Positions 32,466 through 38,628 of a stretch of DNA of 38,628 nucleotides are shown piece by piece (position 1 is the first letter of the stretch; each line of letters starts with the position of its first letter). Origin of the DNA: Flavobacteriales bacterium UBA7325 (GTDB taxonomy: Bacteria; Bacteroidota; Bacteroidia; Flavobacteriales_D; Crocinitomicaceae); assembly GCA_002471375.1 (NCBI GenBank), contig DKPV01000058.1, positions 26,735-65,362 on the forward strand. Direction: 5' to 3'. A model generated the notes under the pieces. The model had not been told where the DNA came from and ran no database searches. It was given only the letters and a program-made list of their open reading frames with translations. Both the position numbers and the translations under genes were made by a program.

Positions 32466-33458
32466 TTAGTGTGATCCTCTCGACATAAATTCGCAAGGCA
32501 ACAAGAAGTGTTTACCAGGATCTTTCGTTTCCTTTACGCGCTCATAAAGTCGAGCAACCGTTTTAAGACCAATTTCATGTACAGGCTGGCGAAGTGCCGA
32601 AACTGTTGGATTCATATACTCAAATGATTCGCTATCATCAAATGAAATCATTCGCACATCCTTGGGCATTGAAAGATTCAACGCATTGAATGCTGCCAGA
32701 GAACAAAACGCACATTTATTATTTAAAGGAATGAATGAATCTGCTCCACCATCAATTTCTTTCTTTATGGCAGCAGTAGTTTCCTCTTTTGTTCCTGGGA
32801 GTTCAACCACACTGACTTTGATACCAGCGGTCTTACATACCTCGGTGATTCCTTTTATTCTCTCTTGAATAGTTGAAATTTCTGACTTTGCCGGAGCAAC
32901 ACAAACTAAATGTTTAGGCTTTGCTGAGAATGAATTAACCAAACGTTCGGCTTCGGGAATATTATCTACACCAACAAAGTCTGCATTTTCATCGCCCGGT
33001 CGATCTGTAAATACAACTGGTATGTGTGTTTCAAGTAAAATTGGAATCAAGTTCGTAATATGGTTGCTCGGTGCGATGATCATACCATCAATACTTCGCT
33101 GAATAAGCTCACGCATGAGTACCTTCTCTACTTCATCATTGTCATTTGTATTCACGATGAACGTCGTATACCCTTCAGCGTAAAGTTGCTCCTGAATGGT
33201 CTTAGAAAGCTCAGCATAAAACTCGTTCGAGATATCAGGAAGAACTAAACCGATAGTTTTCGTTTCCCCCTGTCTCAGACTCTTAGCGAAGAAATTAGGT
33301 ACATAGGATAATTCCTTAGCCTTCTCTCTAATCAAGCGCTGCTTTTCCTTGCTAATATTAAATTGATCTCCCTTGTCGTTTAGAACAAATGATACGGTCG
33401 CCTTGGAAACACTAAGCGCTTTAGCAATATCATTCAATGACGTTCTTTTAGTCTTCAT
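32466..33458 (-). CDS. LacI/GalR-family transcriptional regulator
   Basis: A 330-residue repressor-type regulator. The N-terminal helix-turn-helix SLNDIAKALSVSKATVSFVL (residues 7-26) is typical of LacI, followed by the hinge and a periplasmic-binding-protein-like sensor domain from about residue 60 (TIGLVLPDISNEFYAE). Members respond to sugars or nucleosides and usually regulate uptake genes, but no transporter or sugar enzyme stands next to it here, so its targets are elsewhere. It lies 100 bp after the M48 peptidase gene, separated by AT-rich sequence without a clear stem-loop. Confidence 0.93.
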   Translation of the reverse strand: MKTKRTSLNDIAKALSVSKATVSFVLNDKGDQFNISKEKQRLIREKAKELSYVPNFFAKSLRQGETKTIGLVLPDISNEFYAELSKTIQEQLYAEGYTTFIVNTNDNDEVEKVLMRELIQRSIDGMIIAPSNHITNLIPILLETHIPVVFTDRPGDENADFVGVDNIPEAERLVNSFSAKPKHLVCVAPAKSEISTIQERIKGITEVCKTAGIKVSVVELPGTKEETTAAIKKEIDGGADSFIPLNNKCAFCSLAAFNALNLSMPKDVRMISFDDSESFEYMNPTVSALRQPVHEIGLKTVARLYERVKETKDPGKHFLLPCEFMSRGSH

Positions 33459-33558
33459 CCTCGATGCTTATCAAAAAAAATGCTTTTTAACCACAGCAAT
33501 ACTTTGATCTCTTGCTAAAAATACAAAAAACTCGTATTAAAATAAGACTTAAAGCCTA

Positions 33559-34365
33559 TTAATTAGGTAGAGTAGCTATCATTGCTTTATGCTCATTCTC
33601 AAAGGTCTTTTCACCAGAACATCCGTTAACAACCTTCTCGTTCTCAAAATGATCCACGCGATTTCCTGGATCTGGATGAGTGCTGATAAACTCAGGAACT
33701 CCTGATCCACCTGCTTCTTCAATTTTTCTAAAGAACCCTGCCCCTCCTGCAGCATTATAGTCTGTTGGACATAAGTAATGTACGGATTTTGTATCGGCCT
33801 CCGTTTCATGCTTACGTGAGTTTTTCAACCCTATTAATGCACCTGTAACTTGTTTTAGAGCCGCTTTATCACCTGCCATAATATCCAACAATACCTGTAC
33901 GCCATACATTTTAGTCATCTGTCTTGTTGAGTGACGCATATCCGCGTGCGCAATCTCATGTCCCATGACACCTGCAAACTGATCTTCAGAATCCAAGTAC
34001 TTCAAAATACCTGTATAGATATAAATGTATCCGCCTGGAGTACAAAAAGCGTTCAAAGTACTATCATCATGAATGATACGAAGTCGCCATTCAAAATCGT
34101 CTTTAAAATCAACCTCTCCAGTATTTAAAATTTTGTCACGAACCTTGTAAACATACACATATGCCTCTGGGTATTTAGCTGAATCTAGTAATGGGTACTC
34201 GGCAGGATTTCCGTCAATTTCACCAGCAACTTGTGCACCTAACTGAATATCTTGTTCTACAGAAAACAGGTTAAACCCTTTTCCTTTATTTTTCTCATTC
34301 ATTACTCCACATGAAATCATTACGATTGCAAGAAGTGCGAAGATTGATAGGTTTAATTTTCTCAT
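33559..34365 (-). CDS. M48-family metallopeptidase lipoprotein
   Basis: A 268-residue zinc peptidase of the M48 family, related to BepA/YcaL/LoiP and Oma1-type enzymes. It has a lipoprotein signal with lipobox M-I-S-C (Cys19), so it is membrane-anchored in the periplasm. The active site H-E-I-A-H is at residues 136-140 and the third ligand is probably Glu189 in H-E-T-E-A-D. The S-T-H-P-D-P motif late in the sequence is typical. Such proteases degrade misfolded outer-membrane proteins. It follows a PAP2-like gene by 37 bp and may be co-transcribed with rpoN. Confidence 0.9.
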   Translation of the reverse strand: MRKLNLSIFALLAIVMISCGVMNEKNKGKGFNLFSVEQDIQLGAQVAGEIDGNPAEYPLLDSAKYPEAYVYVYKVRDKILNTGEVDFKDDFEWRLRIIHDDSTLNAFCTPGGYIYIYTGILKYLDSEDQFAGVMGHEIAHADMRHSTRQMTKMYGVQVLLDIMAGDKAALKQVTGALIGLKNSRKHETEADTKSVHYLCPTDYNAAGGAGFFRKIEEAGGSGVPEFISTHPDPGNRVDHFENEKVVNGCSGEKTFENEHKAMIATLPN

Positions 34366-34402
34366 TGTTTATTTATTCTTCTTAAATCAAGAACCTTGCT
34401 TG

Positions 34403-35047
34403 TTACAAGAAATAACTAACAACAAAGGTAATTATTGCGCCTGTGAACCAACCGATGGTTACTTCAGAAAGCGTGTGTTTATGTAAATATAATCTTGCTG
34501 ACATTACCAGACCTGAAACTAAAATGCAAGCAGGAATGATCCAGAATTCAAAATGGCCTTGAATCCCAGCATATGCAAGGATAAATCCAGTCATGATCCC
34601 TACTCCTCCAGCATGTAAACTCACTTTTTTCCATAATGTCATCACAAACAAAACAGCCGTTGTAACAACCCCCGCGAGTGGATATGAGAAAATGTGTTTC
34701 GAGATATTGACGTTCGCTGGTAAAAATTGAAACATGATATACAATCCTAAACAACTCATGAACATCACTAGAATTGGAATGGAACGTTCTTTTCGTTCAT
34801 CTACTTCAAGTGTTGAAATTATACCTCTGTTCTTCATGTATAGCATCGCTATGGTCGGAACAATCGTACAAAAGAAAAAGTAAGAATAAAGAATGCTCCA
34901 CTTTTGTTCTTCGTAGAGATTGAATAAATTGTGCGTTTGATAGTATGCATCCTCACCTGAAGGGACAAACATTGCTAGCATCATCCCAAACACCGGAGTC
35001 AACAGTGGGACAAATAACCATGAAATGATTTGTGCTATAATTCTCAT
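34403..35047 (-). CDS. PAP2-like membrane protein (motif-degenerate)
   Basis: A 214-residue protein with about six helices. The late part S-L-H-A-G-G (143-148) and A-R-L-Y-L-H-K-H-T-L-S-E (184-195) resembles motifs 2 and 3 of PAP2 phosphatases (PSGH and SR-x5-H-x3-D). R185 and H191 are in place, but the Asp of the R-x5-H-x3-D motif is Glu195, and motif 1 (K-x6-R-P) is only hinted at by D-E-R-K-E-R-S-I-P (83-91). The function could be lipid phosphatase or something else. Its start lies ten bases after the rpoN stop. Confidence 0.65.
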   Translation of the reverse strand: MRIIAQIISWLFVPLLTPVFGMMLAMFVPSGEDAYYQTHNLFNLYEEQKWSILYSYFFFCTIVPTIAMLYMKNRGIISTLEVDERKERSIPILVMFMSCLGLYIMFQFLPANVNISKHIFSYPLAGVVTTAVLFVMTLWKKVSLHAGGVGIMTGFILAYAGIQGHFEFWIIPACILVSGLVMSARLYLHKHTLSEVTIGWFTGAIITFVVSYFL

Positions 35048-35057
35048 TCAGTAAATT

Positions 35058-36494
35058 CTAAAGCTCTTTACGCAACCTAGCAACGGGAATATTTAATTGC
35101 TCACGGTATTTTGCAACCGTTCTTCTTGCAATATTGTAGCCTTTTTCTCTAAGTAATATCGCCAGTTTTTCATCCGTTAATGGCTTGCGCTTTGCTTCGC
35201 TATCCACTGCTTCTGACAATATCTTCTTCACCTCACGGGTTGAGACTTCTTCTCCGGAGTCAGTTGAAAGAGATTCAGAAAAGAAATACTTAAGTGACAA
35301 TATCCCTTGAGCTGTCTGAACATACTTACTATTCGCTACACGAGAGATCGTCGAAATATCTAACTCAACGATTTCCGCAATATCTTTAAGAATCATTGGA
35401 CGCATATTCGTCTCATCCCCTGTCATAAAGTATTCTTTCTGATAGTTCATGATGGCGTCCATCGTTAAAAGGAGTGTATTCTGACGTTGCTTAATCGCAT
35501 CGATAAACCATTTAGCTCCATCTAGTTTTTGCTTGACAAAAGTAAGCGCTTCTCCTTCTTTTTTATTTGATTTTGCACCTTCCGCATAACGCTGAAGCAT
35601 TTGCTTATATTCGTGATTCACCTTTAACTCAGGAGCATTCCTTCCATTGATGGTTAACCCCAAGCGACCTTCATTCTCGTAAACCGTAAAATCTGGAATA
35701 ATCTGTTGAAAGCTAACTGTAGATTCCTTCATTGAACCTCCCGGCTTAGGGTTAAGCTTTACTATCTCAGCAATCGCATCTTTAAGGTTTTCCTCTGTAA
35801 TTTCTAATCTCTTAGCAATCTTGGTGTAATGCTTCTTCGTGAATTCTTCAAAGTGAGATTCTAGAATCGTCTTTGCTGTAAACTTTGAGATGTCCCCATC
35901 TTGTCTTCTTGAAATCTGAATCAACAAACATTCTCTTAAATCACGTGCAGCGACACCTGCAGGATCCAGTTCTTGAATCATGAATAAGATTTCTTCAACC
36001 TCCTCTTCCGTCGTGGAAACATTCGCAGAAAATGCAAGATCATCTACTATCGCTTCCACCTCTCTGTTCAAGTAACCAGATTCATCGAGATTACCAATAA
36101 TTGTATCGGCTATTAGGTATTGGTTATCGCTTAAATAACGGAGAGACAATTGTTGTGTAAGACGCTCTTGGAAACTTTCAGCACCTGACAATGGCACTCC
36201 CTTTTCTTCTTCGTCTTTACCTTTATTGGAAACGCGTGTTTTGTAATCAGCATCATCATCAAGATAATCACTTATGTCAAAATCTTCCTCCGTTTCTTTG
36301 TCATCGAGATCATCATCTTCAAACTCATCCTCGTCTTTATCCGCTCCTTCTTCAAGAGCCGGATTTTCCTCAATTTCCTGCTTTATTCTAGCATCTAGCT
36401 CCATTGTTGGCACTTGCAATAGTTTCATCAACTGAATTTGCTGCGGCGATAATCGCTGCTCCAGTTTTTGAGATAGATATTGTTTCATTGCCAT
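35058..36494 (-). CDS. rpoN: RNA polymerase sigma-54 factor
   Basis: Alternative sigma factor recognising -24/-12 promoters and needing enhancer-binding ATPases. The 478-residue chain shows region I (LSQKLEQRLSPQQIQLMKLL, residues 7-26), a strongly acidic region II linker (about 52-84), the core-binding domain, a helix-turn-helix around ISTISRVANSKYVQT, and the C-terminal RpoN box A-R-R-T-V-A-K-Y-R at 456-464, which reads the -24 element. The ATG at 36494 is used; one at 36488 is equally possible. It lies 55 bp after asnS on the same strand. No enhancer-binding activator is in this window. Confidence 0.97.
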   Translation of the reverse strand: MAMKQYLSQKLEQRLSPQQIQLMKLLQVPTMELDARIKQEIEENPALEEGADKDEDEFEDDDLDDKETEEDFDISDYLDDDADYKTRVSNKGKDEEEKGVPLSGAESFQERLTQQLSLRYLSDNQYLIADTIIGNLDESGYLNREVEAIVDDLAFSANVSTTEEEVEEILFMIQELDPAGVAARDLRECLLIQISRRQDGDISKFTAKTILESHFEEFTKKHYTKIAKRLEITEENLKDAIAEIVKLNPKPGGSMKESTVSFQQIIPDFTVYENEGRLGLTINGRNAPELKVNHEYKQMLQRYAEGAKSNKKEGEALTFVKQKLDGAKWFIDAIKQRQNTLLLTMDAIMNYQKEYFMTGDETNMRPMILKDIAEIVELDISTISRVANSKYVQTAQGILSLKYFFSESLSTDSGEEVSTREVKKILSEAVDSEAKRKPLTDEKLAILLREKGYNIARRTVAKYREQLNIPVARLRKEL

Positions 36495-36549
36495 AATAGC
36501 CTAGTTCTTATTTACAATTCCAATGTAATCTTTTTCTTCAAACATTCGT

Positions 36550-37989
36550 TTAGAATTCCGCATTTTGTGGAGTCCTTGGGAAAGGAATCACATCTCTAAT
36601 ATTGGACATCCCAGTAACAAACATTACCATACGTTCAAATCCCAGGCCAAAACCTGCATGAGGAACTGTTCCGAACCTTCTAGTATCCAAATACCAGTCC
36701 AATTCTTCTTCCTCAATATCAAAATCAGCACATTTCTTTTTCAGAACACCTAATCTCTCTTCTCTCTGAGATCCACCAACGATCTCTCCAATCCCTGGGA
36801 ACAGCACATCCATTGCAGCTACAGTCTTATCATCATCATTCTGACGCATATAGAACGCCTTAATTTCAGCTGGGTAATCTGATAGTATCACAGGACACTT
36901 AAATTCCTTCTCAACCAAGTAACGCTCATGCTCACTATGAAGATCAACTCCCCAAGCAACTTCGTACTTGAATTTCTTCTTCTTGTATGGTTTCGATCTC
37001 TGAAGCACTTCAATCGCCTCCGTATATGTTAAGCGTTTAAAATCATTGTCACGAACAAATTCTAATCGTTCTATCAAGGTTAGCTCGTTACGCTCATTCT
37101 GGGGTTTTGATTGTTGCTCCTTAACGTCTCTGTCATTTAGAAATTGAAGGTCATCCGCACAATTAGTAAGGATATAATTCACAATGAATTTCAAGAAATC
37201 CTCCGTGAGGTCCATGTTGTCTTTCAAATCATTGAATGCAACTTCCGGTTCAATCATCCAGAACTCAGCAAGATGTCTTGAAGTATTCGAGTTTTCCGCT
37301 CTAAAAGTAGGTCCAAAAGTATATACCTGCCCAAGGGCCAAAGCTCCAAGTTCAGCTTCTAACTGTCCTGATACTGTCAGGTTCACAGCTTTACCGAAAA
37401 AGTCTTGAGAATAATCAACCTGTCCATCTTCCGTCAATGGTGGCGTCGCTGGATCAAGTGTAGATACTCTGAACATCTCTCCTGCACCTTCCGCATCGGA
37501 GCCTGTTATTATAGGCGTGTGAAGGTAGTAATAACCTGCGTCGTTGAAGTACTTATGAATAGCATAAGATACCGCGTGACGAATTCTGAAAACCGCACCA
37601 AATGTGTTTGTTCTAAATCGTAAGTGAGCTTGTTCTCTCAGGAATTCCATGCTATGACGCTTTGGTTGCATCACTGTTTTCTGAATTTCCTCTGGATTAG
37701 CATCACCGATGATTTCGATATTTGATACTTCGATTTCAACCGCTTGACCACCTCCCTGTGATTCAACAAGGACACCTGTTATACCAACAGCTGATCCTGT
37801 AGTGATTCGCTTCAATAAAGCTTCGTCAAGATTTTCAAAATCTACAACTGCCTGAATATTCTTAATCGTCGATCCATCATTCAATGCGACAAATCGATTT
37901 GCTCGGAAAGATCTTACCCATCCTTTAACTAGAATTGAATCTCCAACTTTGGGATTCGATAGAACATCTGCAATTTTAATTCTTTTCAT
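36550..37989 (-). CDS. asnS: asparaginyl-tRNA synthetase
   Basis: Charges tRNA-Asn with asparagine. Full length at 479 residues: N-terminal OB-fold (VKGWVRSFRANRFVALNDGS, about residues 21-40), class II motif 2 at about 229-248 (FRAENSNTSRHLAEFWMIEP) and motif 3 near the end (GFGLGFERMVMF, about 446-457). The H-L-A-E-F in motif 2 and the overall spacing separate it from AspRS and LysRS. It is on the same strand as pth upstream and rpoN downstream; 114 bp separate it from pth, so it may have its own promoter. I saw no perfect promoter element there, only a GTATTTTTA stretch. Confidence 0.97.
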   Translation of the reverse strand: MKRIKIADVLSNPKVGDSILVKGWVRSFRANRFVALNDGSTIKNIQAVVDFENLDEALLKRITTGSAVGITGVLVESQGGGQAVEIEVSNIEIIGDANPEEIQKTVMQPKRHSMEFLREQAHLRFRTNTFGAVFRIRHAVSYAIHKYFNDAGYYYLHTPIITGSDAEGAGEMFRVSTLDPATPPLTEDGQVDYSQDFFGKAVNLTVSGQLEAELGALALGQVYTFGPTFRAENSNTSRHLAEFWMIEPEVAFNDLKDNMDLTEDFLKFIVNYILTNCADDLQFLNDRDVKEQQSKPQNERNELTLIERLEFVRDNDFKRLTYTEAIEVLQRSKPYKKKKFKYEVAWGVDLHSEHERYLVEKEFKCPVILSDYPAEIKAFYMRQNDDDKTVAAMDVLFPGIGEIVGGSQREERLGVLKKKCADFDIEEEELDWYLDTRRFGTVPHAGFGLGFERMVMFVTGMSNIRDVIPFPRTPQNAEF

Positions 37990-38103
37990 TTTGCTTTAAT
38001 TGTGGTGTAAAAATACGAAAAAGTGCTAATTCCTGATGTAGAAATTCAGTTTGAAAAAACTCTATAAGCTAGTTTAGTAGTGCATATGGCAGCAAGTAGC
38101 GAA

Positions 38104-38628
38104 TTACTTCCCGTTCCAGTTGCTCATAGTGCGATTTAGGCCCATTGTAGTGAAGCCCTTAATAAATTCAGTTGAAGTGCTTAAACGCTCTGGCAAGCTC
38201 AACCCTTCCTCCTTTGACCATTCCCCAAGAACGTAGTCAGATTGACGACCCGATGAGAACTCTGCTCCCACACCAAATCGCAATCTGGCATAATTAGTAT
38301 TCCCAAGTGTTGCATGTATGTCTTTTAAGCCATTGTGACCACCATCAGACCCTTTTCCTTTCATTCGGAGTTTGCCAAATGGCAAAGCGATATCATCCGT
38401 AACTACTAATACATTCTCTAATGGAATCTTCTCCGTTTGCATCCAATAATTGACTGCCTTACCAGATAAATTCATGAAAGTTGTAGGCTTGATCAGTACA
38501 ATTACGCGCCCTTTGAATTTTACTCTTGCAACATCGGCTAAGCGCTCCGTTTCAAACTTACCATTGCGCTGCTCAGCAAACTCATCAAGAACCTTAAACC
38601 CAACATTATGTCTAGTGTTCTCATATTT
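38104..38628 (-). CDS. pth: peptidyl-tRNA hydrolase, 5' end outside window
   Basis: Releases tRNA from peptidyl-tRNA that has dropped off the ribosome. The frame is open to the last base of the window; the first visible residues read K-Y-E-N-T-R-H-N-V-G-F, where the catalytic His lies, and only about ten N-terminal residues (the G-N-P-G segment) are missing. Other family marks are V-T-D-D-I-A-L-P, with the conserved Asp, and G-S-D-G-G-H-N-G-L-K-D-I, with the conserved His and Asn. Internal ATGs such as 38475 are not the start. It stops 114 bp before asnS. Confidence 0.95.
   Translation of the reverse strand, partial: KYENTRHNVGFKVLDEFAEQRNGKFETERLADVARVKFKGRVIVLIKPTTFMNLSGKAVNYWMQTEKIPLENVLVVTDDIALPFGKLRMKGKGSDGGHNGLKDIHATLGNTNYARLRFGVGAEFSSGRQSDYVLGEWSKEEGLSLPERLSTSTEFIKGFTTMGLNRTMSNWNGK

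Noticed and set aside
36622..36650. TTCAAATCCC, resembling the T arm of a tRNA
   Set aside because: It lies inside the asnS coding sequence in motif 3 and no cloverleaf can be built around it.
1..38628. CRISPR arrays, insertion sequences, integrases, phage genes
   Set aside because: No direct-repeat/spacer pattern, transposase motif or terminal inverted repeats were seen; the only phage-like element is the S74 domain in a secreted bacterial protein.

Overview
The window reads as a chromosomal segment of a Bacteroidota bacterium, most likely a marine-type member of Flavobacteriales or a close relative. It is moderately AT-rich. The evidence is a homodimeric-type glycyl-tRNA synthetase, era next to der, a DUF4292 lipoprotein, a lectin remnant ending in a type IX secretion (T9SS) sorting domain, and several genes preceded by the Bacteroidota -7 promoter element TAnnTTTG (or TAnnTTCG). 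Shine-Dalgarno signals are weak, as usual in the phylum. Almost all of the sequence is core chromosome. I see no insertion sequence, integrase, CRISPR array, tRNA or rRNA.

Layout. 1-2961 (+): 3' half of glyS, then era and der, tightly packed. 3055-3927 (+): an exopolyphosphatase/GppA-family protein. 3924-7629 (-): a very large outer-membrane barrel-like protein followed by a tiny stand-alone TonB C-terminal domain. 7752-11089: an NlpC/P60 hydrolase, an orphan HATPase protein on the other strand, and a histidine kinase/OmpR regulator pair. 11162-15967 (+): a surface-polysaccharide block (FkbM methyltransferase, Wzx-like flippase, Wzz-like chain-length protein, O-antigen ligase/polymerase) followed by a decayed lipoprotein gene at 15978-16436. 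16439-18460 (-): a secreted adhesin-like protein with twelve 17-residue YadA-head-type repeats and a C-terminal S74 chaperone. 18626-20480: a VOC protein (-), a bestrophin-type channel (+) and a 63-residue protein (+).

20477-28669 (-) is a long run read as hemJ-like, enoyl-CoA hydratase, Wzx-like flippase, dut, sugar nucleotidyltransferase, TPR lipoprotein, DUF4292 lipoprotein, and an EnvC-like M23 protein with a degenerate active site. The last four genes overlap or nearly touch and look like an envelope-assembly module. 28856-31446 (+): lysS and a patatin-like phospholipase, then a broken lectin/T9SS gene to 32431. 32466-38628 (-): pth (5' end outside the window), asnS, rpoN, a PAP2-like membrane protein, an M48 lipoprotein peptidase and a LacI-type regulator.

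I did not find a clearly new defence or mobile system. The observations most worth checking are the catalytically degenerate LytM protein in its overlapping gene module, the minimal TonB domain behind the giant barrel protein, the orphan HATPase beside a two-component system, two reconstructable pseudogenes, and the promoter elements lying so close to start codons that leaderless mRNAs are suggested.
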